Part shown: piece by piece, positions 1-8,301 of the stretch
Position numbering within the stretch: the first letter of the stretch is position 1
Layout: the number at the start of each line of letters is the position of its first letter
DNA from: an uncultured Polaribacter sp.
GTDB taxonomy: Bacteria; Bacteroidota; Bacteroidia; Flavobacteriales; Flavobacteriaceae
Length of the DNA stretch: 64,000 nucleotides
Reading direction: 5' to 3'
Assembly (NCBI GenBank): GCA_947497755.1
Contig: CANMHT010000002.1
Location: 558,001-622,000 of the forward strand
The notes under the pieces: generated by a model
Database searches by the model: none
What the model was told of the DNA's origin: nothing
Seen by the model: the letters and a program-made list of their open reading frames with translations, nothing else
Position numbers and translations under genes: made by a program

Positions 1-2
1 TT

Positions 3-248
3 GCAGGAATGTATACTTTGGTAAGTTTAGTATCTATGTTTTTTCTAAAACACTTAGGGCAAGAATACAAATCAATTCCGATTTTAGTTTTTTTACTGTA
101 TGTAATGTATGCATTTGCTTCGTATTTTAAATCGCGTAACTTTTTTGCCATGTTTAAAGTAGTGATTGCTTATTTTCTCGCTTTTTCATTGTATACCGGT
201 GTAGGGTTTTTAATATCATTTTTAATAGTTTGGTTAAAGTCTAAATAG
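3..248 (+). CDS. C-terminal part of an integral membrane protein (partial at window start)
   Basis: The reading frame is open from the first bases of the window and ends at TAG 246-248, so this is probably the tail of a longer gene; an ATG at 9 exists but need not be the start. The visible 80 or so residues are almost wholly hydrophobic, with about three membrane segments and a short basic end (WLKSK). No motif fixes a family. It resembles the C-terminal membrane half of small Bacteroidota proteins such as DUF3667, but that is a weak guess. Its stop abuts the hemW start codon directly, so the two are probably co-transcribed. Confidence 0.55.
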   Translation, partial: AGMYTLVSLVSMFFLKHLGQEYKSIPILVFLLYVMYAFASYFKSRNFFAMFKVVIAYFLAFSLYTGVGFLISFLIVWLKSK

Positions 249-1400
249 TTGGCAGGAATTTATTTACATATCCCATTTTGCAAGCAAGCTTGTCATTATT
301 GCGATTTTCATTTTTCAACTTCTCTAAAAAAGAAAACAGCATTGGTTTCTTGTTTAGTAAAAGAACTTGAATTGAGAAAAGAAGAATTGGCAAATGAACG
401 CATAGAAACGATTTATTTTGGTGGTGGTACTCCGTCTTTATTATCAATTACAGAACTAGACTTACTGTTAAAAACTATTCGTAAGAATTACAATGTTATA
501 GAAAGCCTAGAAGTGACTTTAGAAGCAAATCCAGATGATTTAATCTCAGCTCAAAACCAAACATCAACTATTTTTGAAGCCTATAAAAAGATCGGAATTA
601 ATAGACTAAGTATTGGAGTACAATCTTTTTTTGAAGAAGATTTACAGTTAATGAATCGTGCTCATAATGCCGATGAAGCAAAGAAATGTTTGTCAATAGC
701 AACTCGCTATTTTGATAATATTACGGTAGATTTGATTTATGGGATTCCGAATATGACAAACCAACGTTGGAAAGAAAATTTACAGATACTTTTTGACTTG
801 GGAATTCACCATATTTCAAGTTATGCTTTAACAGTAGAACCCAAAACAGCATTAGATGCTTTTATCAAACAAGGAAAATATCCTTCTGTAGAAGAACAAG
901 TAGCTAGAGAGCATTTTGAAATTTTAGTAAACGAAACTCAACAACAAGGTTTTTTGCATTATGAAATTTCGAATTTTGGAAAACCCAATTATTTATCTAA
1001 ACACAATACAAGTTATTGGCAAGGGAAAAAATATATAGGCATTGGTCCTTCTGCGCATTCTTTTAATCAAACACATCGAAGTTGGAATGTCGCAAACAAT
1101 ACCAAATATATTAAATCTATTGAAGGAGGAGAGTTGCCTTGCGAAGTAGAAGAGTTATCTAAAAATGACCGATTTAATGAATACATTATGACAGGTTTAC
1201 GAACCATTTGGGGAGTTTCTTTAGCAAAAATAACAAGCGATTTTGGTAGTTCTTTTCAAAAAGAACTATTGAAAAATGCAACAGTATTTATTCAACAAGG
1301 ATTGCTAGAAATAGAAAACGATGCATTAAAAACAACTCCAAAAGGTAAATTTTTAGCAGATGGTTTGGCCAGTGAATTGTTTGTACTTGATGAGATATAA
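249..1400 (+). CDS. hemW: Radical SAM heme chaperone HemW (coproporphyrinogen dehydrogenase-like)
   Basis: 383 residues, the usual length of HemW. The radical SAM cluster motif is at the N-terminus with Cys11, Cys15 and Cys18 (CKQACHYCDF). It is followed by the FGGGTPS glycine motif near residue 60, a SIGVQSF segment and a C-terminal HemW domain. HemW proteins bind heme and a 4Fe-4S cluster and act as cytoplasmic heme chaperones; they are often mislabelled as oxygen-independent coproporphyrinogen oxidase. The start is TTG placed right after the TAG of the upstream gene; it gives the family-typical MAGIY N-terminus, and no ATG fits before the cluster motif. Family call is firm, the in vivo role follows from the family. 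Confidence 0.93.
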   Translation: MAGIYLHIPFCKQACHYCDFHFSTSLKKKTALVSCLVKELELRKEELANERIETIYFGGGTPSLLSITELDLLLKTIRKNYNVIESLEVTLEANPDDLISAQNQTSTIFEAYKKIGINRLSIGVQSFFEEDLQLMNRAHNADEAKKCLSIATRYFDNITVDLIYGIPNMTNQRWKENLQILFDLGIHHISSYALTVEPKTALDAFIKQGKYPSVEEQVAREHFEILVNETQQQGFLHYEISNFGKPNYLSKHNTSYWQGKKYIGIGPSAHSFNQTHRSWNVANNTKYIKSIEGGELPCEVEELSKNDRFNEYIMTGLRTIWGVSLAKITSDFGSSFQKELLKNATVFIQQGLLEIENDALKTTPKGKFLADGLASELFVLDEI

Positions 1401-1471
1401 GTATTAATTAACCTGATTTTTTTTAAGTAAAAACAATAAAGAAATAGGTTTTACTCCTGCAATTAAAAGTG

Positions 1472-1479
1472 TATATTTG
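1472..1479 (+). promoter_or_regulatory. Bacteroidota -7 promoter box for the cyclase-family gene
   Basis: TATATTTG matches the TAnnTTTG -7 consensus of Bacteroidota sigma factor promoters and lies 43 bases before the ATG at 1523. No convincing -33 TTG partner was picked out. Confidence 0.5.
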
Positions 1480-1522
1480 ATGTAGTGGCTTGTCAACAAA
1501 GAGAAGCAAAAAATGAGGGTAT

Positions 1523-2269
1523 ATGCTAGCAACAATCAAACACAATTCTAAAAGATATCAAATAGACTTAACACAACCAATAGACATTTCTATCGCTATT
1601 GATGTTAATGCGCAAAATGTTAATGCTTGGTATATTGGACCTCCAAAGATTTATCCTGAAGATTTTGAAGGTAAAAAGATAAAAGTATCTGAAGGAGCAG
1701 CTGTTAATTTTAATAATATAGAATTTAACCCACATTCACATATTACGCATACAGAATGTGTAGGGCATATTACAGAAGAGGTACATTCTGTAAATCAACA
1801 TTTAAAGCGTTTTTTCTTTTTGGCAGAGGTAGTAACAATTGCACCAACCAAAGTTGAAGATGATTTCGTAATCACTAAAAAGCAATTGCAATTTGCATTA
1901 GGTAATAAAAAAAGAGAAGCTATTGTAATTAGAACCTTGCCAAATTTATCTGATAAGAAATCTGCTCAGTATTCAAATACAAATCCGCCTTATTTATTAG
2001 AAGAAGCAGCAATTTATTTAAGAGAAAAAGGAATTAAACATTTGTTAATTGATTTACCTTCGGTAGATAGAGAAAGTGATGAAGGTAGACTTGTATGCCA
2101 TAATGCATTTTGGAATACAGCAGGAACATTAAGGATGGATGCTACAATTACCGAGTTTATTTTTGTGCCCAATACAGTAGAGGATGGAACTTATCTTTTA
2201 AATTTAATGATTGCTCCATTTGAAAATGACGCGAGTCCAAGCAAGCCCGTTTTATATCGTGTAGAGTAA
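1523..2269 (+). CDS. Cyclase-family (kynurenine formamidase-like) protein
   Basis: 248 residues, in the size range of PF04199 cyclase-family metal hydrolases. The metal-binding segment near residues 72-84 reads HSHITHTECVGH. The family motif is HxGTHxDxPxH, so the THx(D/E)xxxH core is present with Glu for Asp and Val for Pro, and the first His is displaced. Overall layout (N-terminal PIDIS strand, central metal loop, later IDLPSVDRESDEG segment) supports the fold. The changed motif means activity on formylkynurenine or a related substrate should not be assumed. No signal peptide, so cytoplasmic. It is convergent with the following minus-strand gene (5 bases apart). Confidence 0.7.
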   Translation: MLATIKHNSKRYQIDLTQPIDISIAIDVNAQNVNAWYIGPPKIYPEDFEGKKIKVSEGAAVNFNNIEFNPHSHITHTECVGHITEEVHSVNQHLKRFFFLAEVVTIAPTKVEDDFVITKKQLQFALGNKKREAIVIRTLPNLSDKKSAQYSNTNPPYLLEEAAIYLREKGIKHLLIDLPSVDRESDEGRLVCHNAFWNTAGTLRMDATITEFIFVPNTVEDGTYLLNLMIAPFENDASPSKPVLYRVE

Positions 2270-2274
2270 GTTGC

Positions 2275-2703
2275 TTATTGTTTTTCTGTATTGAATATGT
2301 TTGCTAAATGGATTAGCTTAGATGATGAAATATCTAATTTTATGCACATATTTTTATAAACGGTATCTATATGATGTCTTGATTTATAAAATTGATCAGC
2401 AATTTCTCTACGAGTTTTTTTGTTTAAAATCTCAGTAAAAATTTTAATCTCATACTCAGAAAAACAATATTCGTTTTTTAAAACTTCAATATCTAATTTA
2501 CCAGATTTAAAAATAATGAATTCAATAGGCGTTTTTTCCTTTTCATCATCTAGATAAGGGTCTATAATAACATTAGAAAATTTTTCCTCATCTGCTTTTT
2601 GTCGTTCTAGATATTCCTCATAAGTTTCATACATATGATAGATTGGGTCTTCATAACGAATTGGAATTTTGTGAATTTCTTTTTTGATGTTTTTTTCTTC
2701 CAT
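2275..2703 (-). CDS. Small protein with C-terminal LuxR/NarL-like helix-turn-helix
   Basis: 142 residues. The N-terminal half is charged and has no recognisable domain. Residues about 80-135 look like a LuxR/NarL-type HTH: a FSEYEIKIFTEIL helix, then TRREIADQFYKSRHHIDTVYKN, matching the 'eIA..l..S..TV..H...I..KL' pattern loosely. It lacks a receiver domain and is far shorter than a normal NarL regulator, so the input signal is unknown. The start ATG at 2703 is well placed. Probably a DNA-binding regulator; target unknown. Confidence 0.6.
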   Translation of the reverse strand: MEEKNIKKEIHKIPIRYEDPIYHMYETYEEYLERQKADEEKFSNVIIDPYLDDEKEKTPIEFIIFKSGKLDIEVLKNEYCFSEYEIKIFTEILNKKTRREIADQFYKSRHHIDTVYKNMCIKLDISSSKLIHLANIFNTEKQ

Positions 2704-2852
2704 ATAGAATTATTAACTGTGATTGTGATATTTTGTTGTTCAATATAAATAACTTCATTCTGAATTTTGATAAATTTTTGCCAAATTCAATAAGTAGATT
2801 TATTAAAGGAGGTAAAATTTGTATATTCATTCAAGTTTTAAAAAGATAAAAA

Positions 2853-3254
2853 TTGATTACAATTTCCACCGATAAATCAAAACTTCAAATAGCGCTTATA
2901 CATCAATTTATTACCAATTCTTATTGGGGTAAAGGAAGAACATTAGCACAAGTACAAACAACTATAGACAATTGTTTGTGTTTTGGAGTTTATAAGGATG
3001 AAGAGCAAATAGGTTTTGCTAGAGTGGCTACAGATTATGCTGTGTTTGCTTACTTAATGGATGTTTTTGTATTACCAGAACATAGAGGAAATGGTTATGC
3101 AAAAGAATTAATGGAAGCAGTAGTAAGTGCTAAAGAGCTAAAAGATTGCAAAACATGGATGTTAAAAACATCTGATGCTCATGGTTTGTATAAGCAAGTA
3201 GGTTTTACTTCATTATATAATGCTGATTTGTTAATGGAACGCTTATTAAAATAA
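2853..3254 (+). CDS. GNAT-family N-acetyltransferase
   Basis: 133 residues with the GNAT acetyl-CoA loop at about 77-84 (PEHRGNGYAKEL, the R/QxxGxG/A motif) followed by the helix and a terminal DAHGLYKQVGF segment typical of this subgroup. The TTG start at 2853 gives the family-like MITISTDKS N-terminus; no ATG is available until inside the domain. Substrate unknown. First of three closely spaced plus-strand genes (gaps of 3 bases). Confidence 0.82.
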   Translation: MITISTDKSKLQIALIHQFITNSYWGKGRTLAQVQTTIDNCLCFGVYKDEEQIGFARVATDYAVFAYLMDVFVLPEHRGNGYAKELMEAVVSAKELKDCKTWMLKTSDAHGLYKQVGFTSLYNADLLMERLLK

Positions 3255-3257
3255 ATA

Positions 3258-3491
3258 ATGAATTATAAGTATATAAAAGTCTTATTCTATTCGATTGCTT
3301 CTTGGGTTATATATTTTGGGATTGTAAACTGGACAAGGTTAAATATTTTTTTAAAATCACATCAACATAGTAATCCTAGTAAAACACTAGGTGTATTTTT
3401 GATGATTAATATTGTGAAATATTTTTTATTATTGTTTGGTATAATATCACTAGTGTTTTTAATAATTCAATTTTTTAAAAAAGAAAAGTAA
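3258..3491 (+). CDS. Small two-helix membrane protein of unknown function
   Basis: 77 residues with two hydrophobic segments at about 8-28 and 45-70, and a short lysine-rich tail. No family recognised. It sits three bases after the acetyltransferase and three bases before the MmcQ/YjbR gene with its own ATG, so translation within a small operon is likely. Confidence 0.55.
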   Translation: MNYKYIKVLFYSIASWVIYFGIVNWTRLNIFLKSHQHSNPSKTLGVFLMINIVKYFLLLFGIISLVFLIIQFFKKEK

Positions 3492-3494
3492 ATC

Positions 3495-3860
3495 ATGCAT
3501 ATAGAACAACTAAGAGAATTTTGTATTTCTAAAAAAGGAGTTACAGAACATTTTCCTTTTGATGATGTTACGTTGGTTTTTAAAGTGATGGGAAAGATGT
3601 TTGCTTTGGTGGGTTTAAATCAATGGGAACAAGGTGATACTAAAGTAAATTTAAAATGTGATCCAGAATGGTCAGAAGAATTACGTGGAGAATACGAAGG
3701 GATTATTGCTGGTTGGCATATGAGTAAAAAACATTGGAATACAGTTTCTCTTAATCAAGATGTATCAGATCAGTTTGCTTTTGAATTGATAAATCATTCT
3801 TATGATTTGGTGGTAAAAGGACTTACAAAAAAGCAAAAATTAGCTTTAGAAAATTCTTAA
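3495..3860 (+). CDS. MmcQ/YjbR-family DNA-binding-fold protein
   Basis: 121 residues, full length for MmcQ/YjbR (PF04237). Family traits seen: N-terminal LREFCISKKGVTEHFPF, a KVMGKMFALV strand, LKCDPEWSEELR, and a GWHMSKKHWNTVSL segment. The fold is CyaY-like with a proposed double-wing DNA-binding surface; the biological role is not known. Last gene of the three-gene run starting with the acetyltransferase. Confidence 0.85.
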   Translation: MHIEQLREFCISKKGVTEHFPFDDVTLVFKVMGKMFALVGLNQWEQGDTKVNLKCDPEWSEELRGEYEGIIAGWHMSKKHWNTVSLNQDVSDQFAFELINHSYDLVVKGLTKKQKLALENS

Positions 3861-3910
3861 ATTTACAGCTTAATACTTTCTTGTTTTTACACAAACCGTT
3901 ATTTATGTCT

Positions 3911-3925
3911 GGGTATAAATACCTG
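3911..3925. promoter_or_regulatory. GGTATAAATACC palindrome upstream of the FIST gene
   Basis: Perfect 12-base palindrome at 3912-3923, extended on one side to CCTG, in the 179-base gap before the FIST gene. The same core in reverse-complement form, GGTATTTATACC, lies at 55285-55296 before another gene. It sits about 25 bases upstream of a near-consensus -7 box (ATTCTTTG at 3948-3955), a position suited to an activator site. Function inferred only. Confidence 0.4.
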
Positions 3926-4039
3926 AATATGTGTTGTTTGTGTTAATATTCTTTGGATTTGACCTCTTTTTTTGTAGCTTAGGTTTCCGCATGAGTTAAT
4001 AAGAGCTCGAAAAAGATGTTTAATTTAATCCCTCAATAA

Positions 4040-5173
4040 ATGAAAACTGTACAACTGTTTAAAAAGAAAGATGCTGATTGGAGTTATATTGGAGAAGAAC
4101 AAGAATTAAAAAAGCCTTTAGTGTTAGTTTTTGGAAATAGATATCTTCTTGAAAGAGAACATATTTATGAAGAAATTAAAGAACTGTTTCCCGACGGTCA
4201 TATCATATTTGGATCCACAAGTGGAGACATAGCTGCAAATATGGTAAATGATGATAGTATATCAATTACTGCTGTAGAATTTGAAAAGAGTACATTCTTA
4301 GTAAAGACAAAGAATGTCTTAAATGTAGAAGTTGATAGTTTTAAAACTGGAGCAGATTTAGTAGATCAATTTCCTAAAGAAGGACTGAAATTTATTTTTA
4401 TTGTTTCTGAAGGAAGCTTTGTAAACGGAAGCGAATTAACAAAAGGAATGAACTCTGTTGTTAATGATGATGTACTAATTACTGGTGGTTTATGTGGAGA
4501 CGATGCTCGTTTTGAAAAAACGGTTGCTTCCTATAATGAAGATCCAAAAAGTGGAGAAATTGTAGCTATTGGTTTTTATGGAGACACCTTAGAAGCAACT
4601 TCTTCTATTAACGGAGGATGGACGCCTTTTGGTCCAGAGAGAACCGTAACAAAATCTAAATCCAATGTTTTATATGAGCTAGACGGATTACCAGCATTAG
4701 ACTTATACAAAAAATATTTAGGCGAAAAATCAAAAGAACTTCCTGGTGCAGCATTATTGTATCCTTTAAATGTAAAATCTACAAATGAAGAGCAATCAAT
4801 AGTTAGAACTATTTTAAATATCAACGAAGAAGACAATTCGATGATCTTAGCTGGAGATATTTTAGAAGGTTCAAAAGTACAGCTAATGATGACCAATGTT
4901 GACAATATTGTTTGTGCAGCAGAAGAAGCAGCTCTTCAGGCAAAAGAAACAAGAAAAGAAGAATCTCAATTAGCTTTAATGGTAAGTTGTATTGGAAGAA
5001 AATTAGTTTTAGATCAGCGAGTAGAAGAAGAAGTAGAAGAGATTATTGAGGTAGTTGGAGACAATGCTGTTTTCTGTGGATTCTATTCTTATGGTGAAAT
5101 TGCTCCGTTTAAAAGTGAAATTCCTTGTCAACTGCACAATCAAACAATGACTGTAACTTTATTAAGTGAGTAA
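4040..5173 (+). CDS. FIST domain sensor protein (FIST_N plus FIST_C)
   Basis: 377 residues made only of the paired FIST_N (about 28-215) and FIST_C (about 220-360) domains. Family marks include the GSTSGDI segment near residue 58, GGLCGDDARFEKT near 150, and the C-terminal VSCIGRK and FCGFYSYGEIAP segments. FIST domains are intracellular input domains thought to bind small ligands such as amino acids, usually linked to two-component signalling. No membrane segment. The histidine kinase gene begins two bases after its stop, so the two very probably form a sensor/kinase pair. Confidence 0.88.
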   Translation: MKTVQLFKKKDADWSYIGEEQELKKPLVLVFGNRYLLEREHIYEEIKELFPDGHIIFGSTSGDIAANMVNDDSISITAVEFEKSTFLVKTKNVLNVEVDSFKTGADLVDQFPKEGLKFIFIVSEGSFVNGSELTKGMNSVVNDDVLITGGLCGDDARFEKTVASYNEDPKSGEIVAIGFYGDTLEATSSINGGWTPFGPERTVTKSKSNVLYELDGLPALDLYKKYLGEKSKELPGAALLYPLNVKSTNEEQSIVRTILNINEEDNSMILAGDILEGSKVQLMMTNVDNIVCAAEEAALQAKETRKEESQLALMVSCIGRKLVLDQRVEEEVEEIIEVVGDNAVFCGFYSYGEIAPFKSEIPCQLHNQTMTVTLLSE

Positions 5174-5175
5174 TT

Positions 5176-6228
5176 ATGAATTCATTGCTAAAAAGACAGG
5201 TACGCAAGTACTTAGGTAATGGCTTTGAAAGAACTCCAGAAGTTGACACCTTTTTAGATGCTGTAGATAAATCATACAATACTTTTGATGAACAGTTTTG
5301 TATGGTGCAAAGAGCAACTACGATTAGTTCTGAAGAGTTATTTAGAGTAAATGCTCAGCTAAGAGAAGAAATGGTTGCGCAAAAAAATCTTATTGCTAAA
5401 CTAAAAAAGGTACTCAATACTTTCAATGCTTTTAAATTACCTGAAACAGACGAAAAAGATGAAAAAGGGGATAGCTCTGAATTGATTGATTTGATTTCTA
5501 GTCAAACCCAACAAATTTTAGCTATGAATGAGCAAAAAGAAAAACTTTTGAGTGATTTATCTCGACAAAATGAAGAGTTAAATGATTTTGCACATATTGT
5601 TTCTCACGATTTACGCTCGCCTTTAAGAAGTATAGAAGCTTTAACAACTTGGCTAAAAGAAGATTATGAAGGAGTGATAGATGAAAAAGGTTTTAAAGAC
5701 ATAGAAATGATAAGGAATAATGTGGTAAAAATGGATACGCTAATTGGAGGAATTTTAGAATATTCTACAATTGGAAGAACCCAGATTAAAAGTCTAGAAG
5801 TTGATTTAAATGAACTAATGGATGAAATACGAAGCATTATTTATTTACCAAAGAATATTCAAGTATTAGTAAAAGGAAAATTGCCTTCAATTAGAGGAAA
5901 TAAATATAGATTACAACAACTGTTTCAAAACATTATAGACAATGCTGTTAAGTACAACGATAAGGAAAAAGGAATTATTGAAGTTAGCTGTGTAGATAAA
6001 GACGAGTTTTGGGAATTTGCTATCAAAGACAATGGAAAAGGAATAGAAAAAACCTATTTTGAAAAGATTTTTAAAATATTTCAAAAACTAGAAAACACAC
6101 CTAATTCAATTGGTATTGGATTGTCTATTGTGAAAAAAATTGTATCGATTCACAAAGGTAAAATTTGGTTAGATTCTGAATTAAATGTTGGAACTACGTT
6201 TTATTTTACCCTAAAGAAAGAATACTAA
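5176..6228 (+). CDS. Soluble sensor histidine kinase
   Basis: 350 residues. A helical, coiled-coil-prone region (about 35-140) precedes the HisKA domain with His144 in the SHDLRSPL H-box. The HATPase part has the N-box asparagine about 256 (NIIDNAVKYN), G1 DNGKG at 285-289 and G2 GIGLS at 313-317. There are no membrane segments and no PAS domain, so input probably comes from the FIST protein encoded two bases upstream. No response regulator is adjacent; the next gene is on the other strand. Confidence 0.9.
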   Translation: MNSLLKRQVRKYLGNGFERTPEVDTFLDAVDKSYNTFDEQFCMVQRATTISSEELFRVNAQLREEMVAQKNLIAKLKKVLNTFNAFKLPETDEKDEKGDSSELIDLISSQTQQILAMNEQKEKLLSDLSRQNEELNDFAHIVSHDLRSPLRSIEALTTWLKEDYEGVIDEKGFKDIEMIRNNVVKMDTLIGGILEYSTIGRTQIKSLEVDLNELMDEIRSIIYLPKNIQVLVKGKLPSIRGNKYRLQQLFQNIIDNAVKYNDKEKGIIEVSCVDKDEFWEFAIKDNGKGIEKTYFEKIFKIFQKLENTPNSIGIGLSIVKKIVSIHKGKIWLDSELNVGTTFYFTLKKEY

Positions 6229-6293
6229 CAATTAGAAGAAACAGTTGTTTGTTATTTTAAGGCGAAAGCTAATTTGGTAAGTTTGTAGAAAAC

Positions 6294-7133
6294 TTAATTC
6301 AGAATTCTGTATTTTGAAGGGGTAACACCTTTGTTTTCTTTAAACTTTCTATTAAAATTAGAGATGTTTTTAAATCCAGATTTTTCCGATACTTCTGCAA
6401 TTAATGCATCGTGATTTTTCAACAACCTACATGCATTCTCAATGCGAACTTCTATTAAAAACTGAAAATAAGTTTTGTTAGTTCGCTGTTTAAAATACCT
6501 ACAAAAAGCATTCGGTGTCATGTTAGAAACATTGGCAATGGTATCTAAATCAATTTCTTTATGAAAATTATTCATAGTGTATTCCATGATATTGCTCATG
6601 CGTTTCCCTTCGTTATCAGAATATTTTTTCTGATAGATAAACTTAGATAATGGCTTTATCTCAGATTTAAGTAATTTGTTGATGATTTCTAAAAAAAGAA
6701 TGAATCGCTCAAAGTTAGAAGCATTTTTTAACGCATTAAAAGATTCTAAAAGTGTTTCTTTATTGTTTGTCACTAATCCACCAGATTCACTTATTTTAAA
6801 AAGTTTTTGAATAACAGCAAAATCTCCAAACTCAAAGAAAGAATCACCAAAAGATGTTTTGGTAAAGAATAAGGATTTCATTGATGAAGTTTTACATGTA
6901 GAAGTATCACTTTTAAATACATGTGGTAAATTACTACCAATAATTAAAATATCACCAGTGGTGTATTCATTAATAGAATCTCCTATTACTAAACTACCTT
7001 CTCCCTTTATAATAGCGCAAAGTTGTATCTCTTCATGCTGATGTAATTTATCGTAAAAAATTTCGCCAATGTCTTCTTGATAGATCAAGGCAATATCTTT
7101 AGATTTTGGTATTTGAAAAGGTAATACTTTCAT
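6294..7133 (-). CDS. AraC-family regulator (cupin plus HTH), likely controls the hydroxyproline operon
   Basis: 279 residues: N-terminal cupin-type ligand domain (about 10-150; HEEIQLCAIIKGEGSL, then GDILIIGSNLPHVF) and a C-terminal double HTH (about 185-279) ending in the AraC signature FKNISNFNRKFKENKGVTPSKYR. This is the XylS/AraC layout of catabolic activators. It is divergently transcribed from the hydroxyproline catabolic run starting at 7289, sharing a 155-base gap, which suggests it senses a pathway intermediate and controls that run. The link is inferred from position. Confidence 0.87.
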   Translation of the reverse strand: MKVLPFQIPKSKDIALIYQEDIGEIFYDKLHQHEEIQLCAIIKGEGSLVIGDSINEYTTGDILIIGSNLPHVFKSDTSTCKTSSMKSLFFTKTSFGDSFFEFGDFAVIQKLFKISESGGLVTNNKETLLESFNALKNASNFERFILFLEIINKLLKSEIKPLSKFIYQKKYSDNEGKRMSNIMEYTMNNFHKEIDLDTIANVSNMTPNAFCRYFKQRTNKTYFQFLIEVRIENACRLLKNHDALIAEVSEKSGFKNISNFNRKFKENKGVTPSKYRILN

Positions 7134-7154
7134 ACTTAAGTGTTAGCAATTGCA

Positions 7155-7162
7155 CAAATATA
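7155..7162 (-). promoter_or_regulatory. -7 promoter box of the AraC regulator gene
   Basis: On the minus strand this reads TATATTTG, an exact TAnnTTTG match, 21 bases before the regulator start at 7133. Confidence 0.5.
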
Positions 7163-7261
7163 TGCTAAAATTCACTTAAAAATAAAATAATAATTAAAAA
7201 CATAGTTAAAAAAGTATAATCAGCAGTTAATAATTGGTAAGGAGATTTCTCAAATCTGACT

Positions 7262-7269
7262 TAGCTTTG
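7262..7269 (+). promoter_or_regulatory. -7 promoter box of the 4-hydroxyproline catabolic operon
   Basis: TAGCTTTG matches TAnnTTTG and lies 19 bases before the ATG at 7289. The nearest upstream TTG (7234-7236) is 25 bases away, longer than the usual 17-23, which fits an activator-dependent promoter. The 7134-7288 gap it shares with the AraC gene is otherwise AT-rich without a clear repeat. Confidence 0.5.
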
Positions 7270-7288
7270 TTAAAAAAATATTTTACAG

Positions 7289-8245
7289 ATGAGTATACAA
7301 TGGAATGGTGTAATGCCAGCAGTTTTTACATGGTTGAAAGAGTCAAAATCTGGCTCACTAGAAATTGACCATGATGTAACACAAGAACAGGCTGCAGGTA
7401 TTTTAAAAGCTCAAGGAAAGGGCGGAAGTAGAATGAACGGACTTGTAGGTTCTGGAACTTTGGGTGAGAATAGCTACCTGAGTACTAAGCAGCGTCTTTC
7501 CTTACTTAAATCTCTTTCTGAGGTTGCTAAAGAATACAATGTACCGTTGATTAGCGGAGCTGCAGCAGAAACTAAGGGAGAGCTTGCCAAAATCGTTGAA
7601 GGACTAGCAACAGTTGGAGTTAATACAGTCATGGTGATGCCTCCAAAAACGAAGGAGCTTCCTTCGGATGAAGAAATGTATGCATACTATGCAATTGCAG
7701 AAGAAACTGCGAGAGGTGCAGGTGTAACAATTATGCCTTATAACAATCCTGATGCAGCTGGTTATCATGCGCTTTCAACAGATCTTCTTCTAAAGCTTGC
7801 TACACTTCCTAATGTAACTGCATTAAAAATATCAACTATAGATGTTTCAATTATTGAAACGATGATGTTAGAGAACAAAGATTTAAATATTTTAGCTGGA
7901 GTAGATACAGTTACTGTACACGCAGGACTTGCAGGTGCATGTGGTGGAATTACAGGTGTTGGTTGTATCTTCCCAAAAGCAAGTGTTACGATGCAAGAGT
8001 ATGTTTCAAATGGACAATGGGCTGAGGCAAACAAAATTTCTCAGGCTTTAAATTCATTATCGTATCTTGATGCTCAACCCTTGCTTATGGAATATCTTAA
8101 GCTTGCTATGGGGATTCATCATAATGATGTTGCTGGAGGACTTCGTACCTTTGGTAAGAAATTAACGCAACAGCAAATTGATGATGTTCGAACAAGATAT
8201 ATTTTGGCAAAAGAAAGACTCGAAGTTTTAGACTTAATAGGTTAA
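7289..8245 (+). CDS. DapA/NAL-superfamily lyase, likely 1-pyrroline-4-hydroxy-2-carboxylate deaminase
   Basis: 318 residues with the class I aldolase (DHDPS/N-acetylneuraminate lyase) barrel. Schiff-base Lys180 lies in VTALKIS, the catalytic Tyr151 in MPYNNP, and the substrate-carboxylate loop near 54-60 reads GSGTLGE. The deaminase (EC 3.5.4.22) converts 1-pyrroline-4-hydroxy-2-carboxylate to 2-oxoglutarate semialdehyde; this subfamily function is assigned from context, since the next gene oxidises that semialdehyde and the epimerase and flavoenzyme of the same pathway follow. Leucine codons here are mostly CTT, unlike the TTA-rich neighbours, which hints at a different origin. A true dihydrodipicolinate synthase is the main alternative. 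Confidence 0.82.
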   Translation: MSIQWNGVMPAVFTWLKESKSGSLEIDHDVTQEQAAGILKAQGKGGSRMNGLVGSGTLGENSYLSTKQRLSLLKSLSEVAKEYNVPLISGAAAETKGELAKIVEGLATVGVNTVMVMPPKTKELPSDEEMYAYYAIAEETARGAGVTIMPYNNPDAAGYHALSTDLLLKLATLPNVTALKISTIDVSIIETMMLENKDLNILAGVDTVTVHAGLAGACGGITGVGCIFPKASVTMQEYVSNGQWAEANKISQALNSLSYLDAQPLLMEYLKLAMGIHHNDVAGGLRTFGKKLTQQQIDDVRTRYILAKERLEVLDLIG

Positions 8246-8301
8246 GTCTTTGGAAAATTTGAAAAAAATAACTTTGAAAAAACATTAAAAAAATAAGTAA
8301 G

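Noticed and set aside
2803..2875. Strong AAAGGAGGT Shine-Dalgarno-like site followed by TTG at 2819
   Set aside because: The frame that follows is only about 18 codons and overlaps the acetyltransferase start in another frame; Bacteroidota rarely rely on such sites. Taken as chance.
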